DNA of 64,000 nt, taken from positions 1 to 64,000 of the forward strand of contig JAUXTN010000224.1 of assembly GCA_030684355.1 (NCBI GenBank), in the 5' to 3' direction. Made by a program: the position numbers and the translations under genes. Below are positions 23,580 through 33,408 of this stretch, one piece after another. The notes beneath the pieces were generated by a model. It saw nothing but the letters and a program-made list of their open reading frames with translations. It searched no databases and was not told where the DNA came from. Numbering within the stretch: the stretch's first letter is position 1; each line of letters opens with the position of its first letter. The DNA is from Pseudomonadota bacterium (GTDB taxonomy: Bacteria > Myxococcota_A > UBA796 > SXON01).

Positions 23580-24902
23580 CTATGGCTCTTCGGCAGCCCG
23601 ACCATTGCCGGGGCCCGGCGGGGGACAGGTCCCGGTTCTCACGTCCTCCAGCAACTTCGGCAGCAGGCTCTCCTCGAATGCCGCGGCTCCCGTCTCCTGC
23701 ATCCGTTCGAAAAGACGGGCATCCCAAAATGTTTCCGGCAGGCTCCTCCGATCCAGATCCACCACCCAGTCGTCCTCCCGCCGGCTCTGGTCATAGTCCT
23801 CAAGCATCATTCGCCACGGTACGGCGCCGGGTGCCGCGCGCAGGAGTTGCCCCACGTGGCGAATGCCGGCGGAGTCGAAGTCAGCTCGAACTGCAAGGCG
23901 CCACCCTACCCTTTCCAGCCCAGCGATGGACTCGACCTCCACCTGGGTTGGAGTGCCGGACGTGCATAGGAGCCGGGGATGCGCGCCGCCCTCGACGAGC
24001 TCCTGGCATGCGGCCGCCACAGAAGGGTTCTCGGTGACGAACACCCAACTTTCGGGACGATCCGGGGCCGGCCATGCGCACGACGCAAGTGTGCGCGGCG
24101 GCAATGTCACGGCGCAACCCGTTGGGACAACCCAGCCTCGCGGTGCGATACCAACTACGAGCAGGCCGCCTGTTACATCGTCTAGATCGACGCCTACGCA
24201 CTCCCACGCGCGCCGCGCACGCAGGCCTGTGTCCGTGATGCCCCCGGCGCAGAGCAGCGCGAGCACCAAGCCCGATAGCGGCCGGCCATCATCCAGTGAA
24301 TGGGGGTGCCCGTTCACGTCAGCCGCCAACTTTCGCCGATCGACGCGCCCACCTCCTCCGAGCGCCTCGATGACGCGGAGCGCGGCCCGCAGGAGGCGCT
24401 CGGGGTCAGGGGTTGCCATCACTCTCGCGACGGCACCACCGCGTCGAAGAGCTTGCCAGGTCGTCCCTGGGTCGCTCGCGTTGCCAAGGCGGCCCATCGG
24501 GCCGGAGATCGAAAGAAAGATGTCGTAGAGCCGCGCCTCGGAACTTGCCCGCTCATCCCGAGCCCTCGCTCGCGTGGCCAGGACCCGGCGTGTCGCGTGC
24601 GCGGCCACCGCACCCGGCGTCAGTGCTGCGCCGCGCCGACGGAGCTTCATCGTGAGCTCGGCCAAGTCGATCTGTCGGGTCGCTCCAGCCTCGAGGACAC
24701 GTTCTCCGACCAGCCCGAGTGCCGCCGCACGTAGCTCCGGCTCCGCTGGCGCCCGGATACGAAGCAGCCCCACCTCGACGTCACGGTCGCCCCGTCGATC
24801 TGCGGCAGCGGCCACCTGTACCCAAAGCCAACCTAGATCATCTCGCAGAAGAGGGCCGAGATCGGCCTCGACGCAGGCGCCTCCGCATAGTTCGCAGGTC
24901 AT
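23580..24902 (-). CDS. jetD: Wadjet type II JetD (TIGR02679 / DUF2399, Toprim-like nuclease subunit)
   Basis: The 440-aa product starts MTCELCGGAC, a possible zinc pair. Its C-terminal half has the DUF2399 signature SWVFVTENPSVAAACQELV, with the Toprim Glu near 291, then LLCTSGTPTQ, and VRADFDSAGIRHVGQLL with the Toprim D-x-D near 340. JetD is the topoisomerase VI-A-like subunit that cleaves plasmid DNA in Wadjet complexes. The start ATG overlaps the jetC stop (ATGA at 24899-24902). It is the last gene of the jetABCD operon. All acidic residues expected of the Toprim site look intact, so the system should be nuclease-competent. Confidence 0.85.
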   Translation of the reverse strand: MTCELCGGACVEADLGPLLRDDLGWLWVQVAAAADRRGDRDVEVGLLRIRAPAEPELRAAALGLVGERVLEAGATRQIDLAELTMKLRRRGAALTPGAVAAHATRRVLATRARARDERASSEARLYDIFLSISGPMGRLGNASDPGTTWQALRRGGAVARVMATPDPERLLRAALRVIEALGGGGRVDRRKLAADVNGHPHSLDDGRPLSGLVLALLCAGGITDTGLRARRAWECVGVDLDDVTGGLLVVGIAPRGWVVPTGCAVTLPPRTLASCAWPAPDRPESWVFVTENPSVAAACQELVEGGAHPRLLCTSGTPTQVEVESIAGLERVGWRLAVRADFDSAGIRHVGQLLRAAPGAVPWRMMLEDYDQSRREDDWVVDLDRRSLPETFWDARLFERMQETGAAAFEESLLPKLLEDVRTGTCPPPGPGNGRAAEEP

Positions 24903-27900
24903 CCGACCCCCTCCGGCTCCGGGATGTCCAGAAGGCCGCGGACGAGCATGGGGAACCCGACGACCGTGCCGTCGGGGCCAGCCTCGAGGTCGAAGGCGTC
25001 GATCCCGTCCCAGGCCCCCGGGCACCCCTCCCAAAGGTGGCTCGTGCAGCACAAGTCCAGGTCCAGCTCCGCGATGTAGCGCGCTAGACCTTCGCGGCCC
25101 CTGTCGTCGACCTCGGTTGGCACCTCGTCGAGCGCCACCAGCCGGAGCCCCTGCGGACCAAAGCGATCGTATGAAGCGGCGATGGCCGCGAGCATCGGAG
25201 CGATGACGACCAGGCGCCGCTCACCTCCCGAGAGGCCTGTTCTCGAGTTCCAGCGCTGGCTCTTTCCGCCGGGTCTTGTAACTTCGTAGTGGATGTTGAC
25301 CCAAGCGCGAATGTCAACCGCACTCGCGAGCTTTTCCCGCATTCCCTCTGCCTCGGAAGAGTCGACGAGCGCCTGAACGCTCTCGCCGACTTCGCGCTGC
25401 TGCTCGGGAAGCCTGTCCGCGTCAGACTTGATGCAGCAGAGCCGATACAAGGTGCGCTCGTGAGCAGAGAGGTCCTCGCGCAGCTCCACCTGGACCTGCA
25501 CGCCGACCCCCGAGGACGCCGAGGCCGCCTTCATCTTCTGGTTCACCGCGCGCTTCCAGTCGTTGAGCCGCGTCCAGGCCGCTCCGATCGCGCTTGGAAG
25601 CCGCCCTATGACGAACTCCTGGAGCGCCCGTGCCTCCGAGGCGGCGAGAGCCCGCTTCGCGCGCTCCCGCAGGTCCGCTGCGTGCGAGGCCGCCTGCGGC
25701 GGCGTGTACGTCGCGTCTCGGTGGGTGAGCACGTACATCAACAGCTCGTCAATGTCCTCGGCTGGGTCCAAGGACCAGATCCCCGCCAGCGCGGCCCGTG
25801 TCTCATCGGCGCGCTCCCGGAGTGTCTTGCGGGTGAGAGTGCGCTTTCGCGCCACCGCCTCGGAAAGCGAGCGGATGGAGTCCGCGCCGTCGGGCGGCAA
25901 GACGCCCCCGAACACCCCATCGACAACCCCCGGTGCCGCCAGAAGCATACGAACGCGGGCCTCCGCGCGCGCCGCGAGTGGCGTCGCTGCCGCATGTCGA
26001 CGCCCGACGTCGTCAAGTGCGCCACGCGCCTGAACCTCGTCCCCGGCCAAGTCAAACATCCTTTTTCTTGCGGGCCCCAGATTCTCCTGAACCGACGCAA
26101 GTTCCTTCTTGGCTGCGTCGACGCGAGCGAGCACGTCCGCGATCGCCTCGCCCGCCGTTTCCTCCAGTACGCGCAGGGCCTCCGCCGCGTCCACCGCCAG
26201 TCCATGCGCCGTCCGGGCGTTCGCCTCAGCCCTCACCAGGTCTTCCTCGGCGGCCGGGCCTCCACGTGCCCGATCGCAGAGTCGGGTCCAACGCTCCGTC
26301 AACCTCGACGCGCGCTTGGCGGCACCCTCGATGCGATCGGCGGTGACCCTTCCCGAAGCCTGGGTCGTCGTCAATGCAGCGGGATCAGGCGGGAGTCCCA
26401 TCTCCTGGGTGCGGGCAGCCCAATCCAGGCGAGCAGCGCGTGCGGCCTCGGCCACGGAGGTAGCCCGAATCTCCTCCAGCTTCGCCAGGTCACGCGCCGC
26501 GAGCGCGGCCTTTGCCGCGCTGGCACGCTCGATCTCTGACCGCGAGAGGGCGTCGCGACGCGGAAATCCCTGGGCCCGTTGTGCGATGACACCAGCGTCG
26601 CGCACCAGCGTCGCTGCGCGCCCCTCGAGCCGCGAAGCCTCGGCTTCCAACTCGTCCGCCTCCGCCTCGAGCGTCGCTGCCTGTTGCAGCGCGGCCTCAC
26701 GACGCTGCCGGGCGCCGACGTGGGTCGCCTTCGGAGGGGTCCTTCCGGAGGCGGTGTGCGGGTTGTCACCCGCGAGCACCCCCGCGCGAAATGAACCGTC
26801 CCGTCCGAGGACGAGGGCGCCGTCCTCGTGGCCGAGCGTCTCCGCGCCGGGCGCGCGGACCCGATCGAGCAGCTGAACTCGCTCCAACACCGCCGTGGCG
26901 ACGGCGTGGAGGGGATGGTGCTCGTCTACTTGGAGCACATCAAGCAGGTTCGGCTTTTTAGCTGAACCCCAAGGCCTCACCTGCCAACACGGCGTGGCCG
27001 CTCCTTCTGTCTCGAGGAGAGCGCCGAGGAGGCCGGAGTTCGCCAGAGCCACCTCGATCCTGTCACGCTCCTTCTCGCCGATCACCCCGTTCCGCCAGTC
27101 CAGCGTTGCTCCGAGCGAGCTCGCGTCGTCTCCCAGTCCCGCCCACCCAGGCCGGGGGAGCGGAAGGAGCCGGCCGGCCCGCAGGTCACTCGCGGTGGCG
27201 CGGCGCGCCTTGGCATCGGTGCGCGCGCTCTTGGCGTGCTCCTGGAGCCCTTTGGCGACTGACCTCCAGGTCGCGCTGACTTGCTCACCGCGACGAGAGG
27301 CAGCGGACGCGAAGTCCGCGAGCAAGGTCAGAGCCTCGGCGACCTCGCGACCAGCGAGCGCCCGAATCTCGTCGCTGTCCCACCGGGGCAGCTCGTCGTT
27401 CTCTTCGTCTGGCGACGCAAGGTCGGTGTTCTGGACGCTCCACACCGCGACGGCCTCGAGGAGTGCAGCGGCCGCACGGCCCACTTCAGCCTCGAGCTCC
27501 CGCGCGCGTTTGTCAGCCGCATCGGCATCTCGGGACCTCTCGCCTGCAGCGCGTCTCGCTTCGGTGGCCGCCAGCTCGGCCTTTTCGACCGGCTTGAGGT
27601 TGGCGAGCGCCAATCCTGCCAGGTCGGCCAACTGTCGATGTTGGCGCGTGACGACGGTCCAGCGTGCGAGCACACCCGTCACGTCTGCCGCCGTCCCAGT
27701 CAAGAGGATGCGAGGGCCAGGGACGATAGGTTGCCCCTGCCCGAGGATGACGACGCTACGCGGTTCCTCGCGCACCTCCAGAACGACCTCCTGCTGCCCC
27801 AGAGCCGGATCCTCCCGGGCAGCTTCGGCCACACATCCACCGAATTCAGAGAGCACTTCCTGCGCGTCCTGAAGCAAGTCGATGGCGCGCTGGAACGAGG

Positions 27901-29047
27901 ACGAGGCACGCTCCTCCAGGAGGTGCCGCGACGCCGATGCCGCAGTGGAGAGGGCAGTCGACTTGTCCTGCAGATCGCCCAGGCGGCCGGACTCCCGATA
28001 TGCAGGGCTGTCCTGGAGGGTTCTGATCTTGGTGCCGCCCTGGCGCTCCTTCTCCTCCAGCACCTCGACGGCCTGCTTCGCGGCGGCGGCCTTGCCTACG
28101 GCGTCCGCGTGTTCGGAAGACTTGCGCTGCTGCTCGGCGCGAAGGCGCGTGATGTTCTGAGCCGCCTCGCTGGCCGCGTTGCAGGCACCTTGGAGCACAT
28201 CGGTCGCATGGCCGGTCCATGCTGCAAGGAAGTCGGCCAGCTTTGTCCCGGCCTCGGCATCGCGCTCGAATGCCTCCCGTGTCGTATCCGACTCCGCGAG
28301 CGCGTCCGCTGTTGCCGTGATGACATCGTCGCTGACGGTGGGGAGCGAGTCCCGGAGAGCTTGTGCGGCTGCCTGGGGTGACACGTCTCCCAGCAGCGAG
28401 GGGTTCCTCACACTTCGGAGCCGTGAGGCCAGCGCGACGACTTCCGAGGTCAGCGTCGTTCGGAGTACTGTCGCGGACAGGTGGGCGACGTAGGCGTCGT
28501 CATCGTCAAAGGTCTGGCCACCGATCGCCTGAACCGCGGAAGTGAACTGCTCCGCCGAGAGCGCGGCCCGCGAGGGACTGGCCAGCGGCAGTTCGTGCAG
28601 CGGCCGGCCGGGTACGGTGAAGGGCACCACCTTGACCGGAGGCGAGCCACCCTCGGAGTATTGCAGTCGCACGCCGAACGAGACGGTGCCGTCACCCTCC
28701 GGGCCGGTAAAGGTCACCCAGACGTATCCTGTCCGGCGCTTGCCCTCGGCACCCTCCCGCATCAGCGAGAGCAGGCTCGTAGAGCGGGCCTTTCCTGCGG
28801 CGAGTCTCGCCGCGTTGAGGTCGAGGAGGTACGGCCACAGGGCCTCCAGCGCCGTTGTCTTCCCCGTGCCGTTCTGGCCACGCAGCAGCAGCCTGCCGCT
28901 CGACGCGGGAAGCTCCAGATTTCCGAACCTCCACACGTTGCTCAGGCCTGCGCTGACGAGTCGCCACCGCCCCCCGAAGCGGGCCTTGTTCCCTGCCTCG
29001 CCTCGGGCGGCCACGCCGCCGAAGAGTTGATTGCCCAGTTCGTCCAT
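24899..29047 (-). CDS. jetC: Wadjet type II JetC (TIGR02680, SMC-like ATPase)
   Basis: The 1382-aa product has a Walker A, RGQNGTGKTTALEAL, at about 56-70. Long coiled coils follow, rich in Ala/Arg/Glu (roughly 280-560 and 790-1180). The ABC signature LSGGERRLVV lies near 1272 and the Walker B region RLVALDEVPTEVDDRG near 1306. This is the architecture of TIGR02680, the SMC-like motor of type II Wadjet, which extrudes plasmid DNA loops. The start overlaps the jetB stop by one nucleotide and the end overlaps jetD by 4 nt, so translation is coupled. The length matches the family. Confidence 0.9.
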   Translation of the reverse strand: MDELGNQLFGGVAARGEAGNKARFGGRWRLVSAGLSNVWRFGNLELPASSGRLLLRGQNGTGKTTALEALWPYLLDLNAARLAAGKARSTSLLSLMREGAEGKRRTGYVWVTFTGPEGDGTVSFGVRLQYSEGGSPPVKVVPFTVPGRPLHELPLASPSRAALSAEQFTSAVQAIGGQTFDDDDAYVAHLSATVLRTTLTSEVVALASRLRSVRNPSLLGDVSPQAAAQALRDSLPTVSDDVITATADALAESDTTREAFERDAEAGTKLADFLAAWTGHATDVLQGACNAASEAAQNITRLRAEQQRKSSEHADAVGKAAAAKQAVEVLEEKERQGGTKIRTLQDSPAYRESGRLGDLQDKSTALSTAASASRHLLEERASSSFQRAIDLLQDAQEVLSEFGGCVAEAAREDPALGQQEVVLEVREEPRSVVILGQGQPIVPGPRILLTGTAADVTGVLARWTVVTRQHRQLADLAGLALANLKPVEKAELAATEARRAAGERSRDADAADKRARELEAEVGRAAAALLEAVAVWSVQNTDLASPDEENDELPRWDSDEIRALAGREVAEALTLLADFASAASRRGEQVSATWRSVAKGLQEHAKSARTDAKARRATASDLRAGRLLPLPRPGWAGLGDDASSLGATLDWRNGVIGEKERDRIEVALANSGLLGALLETEGAATPCWQVRPWGSAKKPNLLDVLQVDEHHPLHAVATAVLERVQLLDRVRAPGAETLGHEDGALVLGRDGSFRAGVLAGDNPHTASGRTPPKATHVGARQRREAALQQAATLEAEADELEAEASRLEGRAATLVRDAGVIAQRAQGFPRRDALSRSEIERASAAKAALAARDLAKLEEIRATSVAEAARAARLDWAARTQEMGLPPDPAALTTTQASGRVTADRIEGAAKRASRLTERWTRLCDRARGGPAAEEDLVRAEANARTAHGLAVDAAEALRVLEETAGEAIADVLARVDAAKKELASVQENLGPARKRMFDLAGDEVQARGALDDVGRRHAAATPLAARAEARVRMLLAAPGVVDGVFGGVLPPDGADSIRSLSEAVARKRTLTRKTLRERADETRAALAGIWSLDPAEDIDELLMYVLTHRDATYTPPQAASHAADLRERAKRALAASEARALQEFVIGRLPSAIGAAWTRLNDWKRAVNQKMKAASASSGVGVQVQVELREDLSAHERTLYRLCCIKSDADRLPEQQREVGESVQALVDSSEAEGMREKLASAVDIRAWVNIHYEVTRPGGKSQRWNSRTGLSGGERRLVVIAPMLAAIAASYDRFGPQGLRLVALDEVPTEVDDRGREGLARYIAELDLDLCCTSHLWEGCPGAWDGIDAFDLEAGPDGTVVGFPMLVRGLLDIPEPEGVG

Positions 29048-30375
29048 CAGCTGCCCCCTTCCCGTCCAGCGAATAGCCCGGGTGCACCTTGCTCCCGCGG
29101 TACGGCCTTCCTGGGTTTACGCTCCACGGCGCTCCTTTCGTCGATACGGGTCCAGCGATTGGTCGCGGGTGAGAACCACCACCGGCTTTGGTCCACCCCA
29201 CCCTCGGTCAGCCGAAGCAGATCAAGCGCGCAAAGCCGTTCTCGAACCTGCTCCATTAGCACCCGGCCGTCCGCGAACTCCTCGCGCCAGCCGCCGCGCC
29301 CCTGTGGGCGCTCCTGAACCGCGCGTTCGAGGAACGTGAGCACCTGGATCGCGGTGAGGCAGCGCCAGGTGGGACCGACCTGGGCTTCCTCCGCGGACTG
29401 GATCCCATTCTCGCGCGCGTGCTCACACAACAGGAGTGCCGCATGCGCAATCGTTCCCGTCCCCGGGAAGGGCACCGGCCCGAGCTCGTGGAGATGGCGA
29501 AAGGCGGCGTGTGGGACAACGAACGCGGCGCCTTCCGCTCGCCTCTCCAGGTGAAGCCCGAAGGCCTCGGCCAACGGGCCCCCGTCGTCCCCACGGACGC
29601 GCCGAGACAACCAATCTGCCTCAGTGTCGTCGAGGTCGACGGAGTAGACGAGTGTGTCGTCCACGAGCCGACGCCGAACACGGCGGGCCGCGTCGGGTTC
29701 GCGCTCGACGCTCGCCAGCCACCCTTCGGGGTCGACTGCCGGGTCGGTCGAGCTGAAGTTGGCGATCACGTGGGCCAGCCGCTTGTGGTGCACCTCGAGG
29801 AGCGCGGGCGTGTCTTCGTCGTCGACAAACCGCTCTATTTCTCCGTCGAGCTTCACGATGATCCCGCGCTCATCGAGCAGCTTGAGCGCGCCCACGATCG
29901 CCTGGCGCTCCTTGATGTCGTTCACGACGGACAACCCCGCCTCCGCGGCGGCCGCACGTGCCGAGGCGACCAGCTGACCGAGACCGACCTTCGGAGGCAT
30001 CCCCTCCGAAGCGGCGACGAACAGGAAAAACCAAGATGCGTACAGGGGCGCGGGCCCTTCCGCCGCCCAGGCCTCGCGTCGAACGGGCGGGGACTTGCGA
30101 AGGCGCACGAAGTCGCGTTCGATGACGACGCCCCACCCGAGGCGGGACAGGGTGTCTCGAATCGAGCTTGCATTCCGCCGAATCGTCCGGATCGCATCGT
30201 CATCCCGTCCCGAGATCAGCCAGGCGCGCCGGACCAGCAGGCGCAGCACGGACGCGACGTCGGCCTCGACCTCCGGAGTCCAGCGCCTGCGTCTCCTCAG
30301 TTCGCTCATTCCGGTTGAAGGCGGGCCGGCGGCCTCGACGGACGCGTCCGTCTCCAAGTCATCCGCATCGCTCAT
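29047..30375 (-). CDS. jetB: Wadjet type II JetB (TIGR02678 / DUF2398)
   Basis: The 442-aa product has winged-helix-rich segments typical of kite/MukE-like subunits. These include TPEVEADVASVLRLLVRRAW, ARNAS-like NASSIRDTLSRLGWGVVIER, and LLDERGIIVKLDGEIERFVD with the preceding IKERQAIVGALKL. Then come DTLVYSVDLDDTEADWLSRR and the C-terminal VDQSRWWFSPATNRW. These match DUF2398. The start ATG overlaps the jetA stop (ATGA at 30372-30375). The first 25 residues are acidic and variable; an internal Met at MSELRRRRRW is a possible alternative start. Confidence 0.85.
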   Translation of the reverse strand: MSDADDLETDASVEAAGPPSTGMSELRRRRRWTPEVEADVASVLRLLVRRAWLISGRDDDAIRTIRRNASSIRDTLSRLGWGVVIERDFVRLRKSPPVRREAWAAEGPAPLYASWFFLFVAASEGMPPKVGLGQLVASARAAAAEAGLSVVNDIKERQAIVGALKLLDERGIIVKLDGEIERFVDDEDTPALLEVHHKRLAHVIANFSSTDPAVDPEGWLASVEREPDAARRVRRRLVDDTLVYSVDLDDTEADWLSRRVRGDDGGPLAEAFGLHLERRAEGAAFVVPHAAFRHLHELGPVPFPGTGTIAHAALLLCEHARENGIQSAEEAQVGPTWRCLTAIQVLTFLERAVQERPQGRGGWREEFADGRVLMEQVRERLCALDLLRLTEGGVDQSRWWFSPATNRWTRIDERSAVERKPRKAVPREQGAPGLFAGREGGS

Positions 30376-31904
30376 CGAGCGCCCTCCAGCATGCTCTCGG
30401 AGCCTGTGCTCTGCCGCTCGTAAGTCCCGGGTGGGCGCGGGGCAGGGCTTCCGGCGCGGTGAAAGAGTGGGACTCTGTGCGGCGTGAGCACGCGCCAAGT
30501 GGGGGCCGAGATGACCCCTTCAGCACCAGGAAGCGCGTAGAGCGAACAGGCGAGGCCATCTCGTACCCCGGTCCTCCGACCCGCCGTCGGTTGCGCCCGG
30601 ACGGCCTCTAGCAGGGCTGCCAGGGCGACCCTCGCCGCGGGCTCGGAGAGCGGGCCCCCAGGCCGAGCGCGCAGCACCTCCATCAGCGCCTCGTGGTGCC
30701 GTTGCACCCTACGTGCGCGCGCCTCGGCGACCGCAGCCCGAGCCTCCGTGTCGTCACGCGGAGCCGAGGCGGTCCCCCGCGCTCCCGCCCGGCCCGTCGA
30801 TCGGAGCAAGGCCGGGAGTTCCACCGTCGGCCCATCGCGCCAAGGCGGAGGGCGCGGAAGCCCCTCGTCGTCCGCCTCCCCGTACAGCTTTCGCCACGGG
30901 TGGTCCCCGACGGCCGCCGCGAAGATTGCCGTTCCCAAAGTCGGGTGGGTGCAGGCCTTCGCCAAGAGCAACGCCCGCGCCCGACTCGTCGCCGTTCCCG
31001 CGGAGCTGTGGAGGCGGCGGAGGTTGACGTGCATCCCAGGAAGAGCTCGGACGAGTCGAAAGGCGAAGCGTGCAGCCCGACCCGCGTCCGGGTCGAACCA
31101 TGTGAGCAGGCCGTCCCAGTCGCCGACGCGGCCGCCGCGCGACGCCGACAGGGCGCCCCGTTCGATCAGCGTGCGTGCATCCGAGCCGGTGACCACAAGT
31201 TGGGCGAGATCGCCGAAGCGAGGTCGGAGCGCGGTCAACGCGCCGAACACGCGCGCCGCGCCGCGTTCGAGCTCCGCCGCTACCCGCGTCGCGTAGCTGA
31301 CCAGGAGAGACTTCAGCTCCCCGGCCGCCGCGTCATCGAGGTCAAAGCGGTCGGCCAAGCCGGCGAGGCTGTCCTCTGCTCCCACGAGCGACGCATCGAG
31401 ATCGTCGTGGCTCACGAACACCCTGCCGATGTCCTCGACGACCTGATCGGGCTGCAGGTCACGCCTCATGCACGCTTCACGGAGCGCCTCCGCCGCGACG
31501 ACGATCCGCTGCAGGCTCGTGAGCGGAATCTCCCGCACTGTGGGCTGGCCCGTCAGCACCGCCCGGTAAAAGCGGTGGACGCGCCGTCCGGCAGTGGTGG
31601 CGGAGTAGCGCCAATTCCTGGCGAGGATGTCGGAGTACCGCATGATCCCCGAGTTGTCCGTCCGCGCCGAGACGGCGCGCCAAGCGCGAAGCTGGTCGAG
31701 TCTAGCCTCGACGGTCGCCTCGTCGAACGGGTACCCGCGCGCGGTCAGCGCCGCCCGGATCTCCCGGGGCGTCAGTTCGTTCACCGAGGCCTCGAGGACG
31801 TCCATGATCTGGATGTACGACTCCGACTCCCGAACAACGAGGTACGCGACTGCCGACCTGAGATCTCCCTCGAAGGCTTGGACGACCTCAGGTTCGTTGG
31901 GCAT
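30372..31904 (-). CDS. jetA: Wadjet type II JetA (TIGR02677 / DUF2397)
   Basis: The 510-aa product contains AVAYLVVRESESYIQIMDVL, LTPREIRAALTARGYPFDEA and ILARNWRYSATTAGRRVHRF, typical of the DUF2397 kleisin-like subunit. LLTWFDPDAGRAARFAFRLV and HVNLRRLHSS follow. It is the first gene of jetABCD. ATG at 31904 was chosen because GCGAGG precedes it and the frame further upstream is not conserved-looking. A 137-nt gap separates it from the upstream kinase gene on the same strand, which may hold the operon promoter or may be read through. Confidence 0.85.
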   Translation of the reverse strand: MPNEPEVVQAFEGDLRSAVAYLVVRESESYIQIMDVLEASVNELTPREIRAALTARGYPFDEATVEARLDQLRAWRAVSARTDNSGIMRYSDILARNWRYSATTAGRRVHRFYRAVLTGQPTVREIPLTSLQRIVVAAEALREACMRRDLQPDQVVEDIGRVFVSHDDLDASLVGAEDSLAGLADRFDLDDAAAGELKSLLVSYATRVAAELERGAARVFGALTALRPRFGDLAQLVVTGSDARTLIERGALSASRGGRVGDWDGLLTWFDPDAGRAARFAFRLVRALPGMHVNLRRLHSSAGTATSRARALLLAKACTHPTLGTAIFAAAVGDHPWRKLYGEADDEGLPRPPPWRDGPTVELPALLRSTGRAGARGTASAPRDDTEARAAVAEARARRVQRHHEALMEVLRARPGGPLSEPAARVALAALLEAVRAQPTAGRRTGVRDGLACSLYALPGAEGVISAPTWRVLTPHRVPLFHRAGSPAPRPPGTYERQSTGSESMLEGAR

Positions 31905-32041
31905 GCGCTCGACCTCGCCTCGCGACGTATCCTGTGTGAGAACCGCCCGCCCCGGGATCCCGAGCAGGCAGGAGACTGCCTCCAAGGCCCGCTACCGTTC
32001 CAGGCCGGGGGCACTGAACGGGGGGGGGCGGCCGCAGGTCG

Positions 32042-32992
32042 CTACCCCCACCGACCCGAACGGAACTGTCCATCGTCTCCGTGAAAGCGCCCGTTGGCGT
32101 CCCTCGTGTTCATTGTGGCCAGCGCCAGGGCCGTGGCTGCTGCCATGCCGCCCAGGAGCCACCCCCACCCCGAGCTCGTCTGCTCCTTCGGTTTTGGGGA
32201 CGGGCGATGCTCGACCTGCTGCTTCGGCGCGAGGTTCACCCGCACGGTCACCCCAACCTGCTGGATCGACGGCCGCGCCCGCAGCTCCGCTACCGTCATC
32301 TGCAGCAGGAGATCACGAAGCCAGACCGGGCAGGTGGCGGAACGCAGGCCTGCGCGCTCGCGGGAGCCGGTCAGCATCTCGATCCCGGTGATGCCGAGTG
32401 AGTAGATGTCTCCGGCAGGGGTCCAGTGACCGCCCCGTTGGACCTCCGGTGGCATGTATGCGGGCGTCCCGTGAGGTGAGGCGGTCATGGTCGCGGAACG
32501 GGAGTCGGGTTCCCGAGCGAGCCCGAAGTCACCCACCTTCACGGTCCAGGCGCCGAGCTCTCGGTTCGTCCACTTGAGCAGGATATTAGCCGGTTTTAGG
32601 TCGCGGTGGTAGCCTCGCTCGCCGTGAATCACATCGAGCCCTGCCGCGACGTGAGCGATCAGATACGCGACCTGGGTGGCGCTCCAGACGCCGTGCGCCT
32701 CGAGCACCTTGTCGAGCGACCCGCCGTCGCAGTGCTCAACGATGAAGTAAGGCTCCACGCCGTCCACCTCCTGGTGGAGAAGGCACAGGACGTGTGGATT
32801 TTCGCGGTGCCGAAGGAGCATCCGTGCTTCCCGCGCGAAGCGCTCCCGATTGTCAGGCGTCGGGTGTTTGAGCACCTTGAGTACGGCGTAGCCGTCCTCC
32901 CACGGAATGAGCCAGACCTCACCGAAGGTGCCGGCGCCCAGCTTCTTGATCACCTCGTAGCCGCAGCGAGTCATCGCTGGGCCTACGGACAT
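32042..32992 (-). CDS. Ser/Thr protein kinase with C-terminal membrane anchor, upstream of Wadjet
   Basis: The 316-aa product is a full kinase. It has a Gly-rich loop, LGAGTFGEVW (18-27), catalytic Lys39 in YAVLKVLK, HRDLKPANI at 129-137, DFG at 155-157 and GTPAYMPPE. The C-terminus has a probable TM stretch, WGWLLGGMAAATALALATM, followed by a short Gly/Arg tail. The start overlaps the end of the DUF3892 gene, so the two are coupled. ATG 32974 is an alternative start. Defence kinases such as Stk2 are known, so a defence or signalling role tied to the neighbours is plausible but unproven. Confidence 0.8.
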   Translation of the reverse strand: MSVGPAMTRCGYEVIKKLGAGTFGEVWLIPWEDGYAVLKVLKHPTPDNRERFAREARMLLRHRENPHVLCLLHQEVDGVEPYFIVEHCDGGSLDKVLEAHGVWSATQVAYLIAHVAAGLDVIHGERGYHRDLKPANILLKWTNRELGAWTVKVGDFGLAREPDSRSATMTASPHGTPAYMPPEVQRGGHWTPAGDIYSLGITGIEMLTGSRERAGLRSATCPVWLRDLLLQMTVAELRARPSIQQVGVTVRVNLAPKQQVEHRPSPKPKEQTSSGWGWLLGGMAAATALALATMNTRDANGRFHGDDGQFRSGRWG

Positions 32993-33270
32993 TCGGGGAG
33001 CGAGAGCAGGTTGTTCGGCTGCTCCCCATCCGCCCGTGTCTTCAGGTACTTGTGGCCCTGCCCGCTGACCCTGACCAGGACGTCGATGCGGTGGCCAGCC
33101 GGGCGCTCCACGTAGAATTGCCATTTGTTCGACTCGATGCCGTCGATCGCCTCCCGCTGGGTGAGCTTCCAGCGCGTCCCGTCCCCGTTGAGGCCGCCGA
33201 TGTGCGTAATGCGCTCGTGCGCGCTCTGCCGATCACTCTTGTTGATGCACTGGACCTGATGAGAGCTCAT
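32983..33270 (-). CDS. DUF3892-domain small protein (95 aa)
   Basis: The product contains the DUF3892 pattern: HERITHIGGLNGDGTRWKLT, QREAIDGIESNKWQFYVERP and HRIDVLVRVSGQGHKYLKT. Family members are small beta-rich proteins of unknown role, often near defence genes. It is first in the operon with the kinase (10-nt overlap) and its ATG faces the tandem operators and the WYL gene across 138 nt. A shared regulator is therefore likely. Confidence 0.75.
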   Translation of the reverse strand: MSSHQVQCINKSDRQSAHERITHIGGLNGDGTRWKLTQREAIDGIESNKWQFYVERPAGHRIDVLVRVSGQGHKYLKTRADGEQPNNLLSLPECP

Positions 33271-33355
33271 GGTGTTCCCGACCGCCGAGGGATGAGCCGG
33301 CGCTCAAGGTCAAGCATGTCACGGCGTGGCTGGCGCGCAACGCCTCCCAGTGCCT

Positions 33356-33406
33356 CTTGATCCTGGGTCGATCAAGTGCTTCAATCTTGATCGCGAGGCG
33401 ATCAGG
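33356..33406. promoter_or_regulatory. Two tandem palindromic operators, probable WYL-regulator binding sites
   Basis: CTTGATC-N7-GATCAAG (33356-33376) is a perfect palindrome. A second site, CTTGATC-N7-GATCAGG (33386-33406), has one mismatch and starts exactly 30 bp later, about three helical turns, so both present the same face. They lie in the divergent region between the DUF3892/kinase/Wadjet side and the WYL gene; the second overlaps the WYL ribosome binding site. This is what is expected of cooperative, autoregulatory binding by a dimeric winged-helix/WYL protein. Confidence 0.7.
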
Positions 33407-33408
33407 TC

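Noticed and set aside
32019-32030. G-run near 32.02 kb as a phase-variation tract.
   Set aside because: It lies outside any reading frame between jetA and the kinase stop, with no promoter it would obviously modulate.
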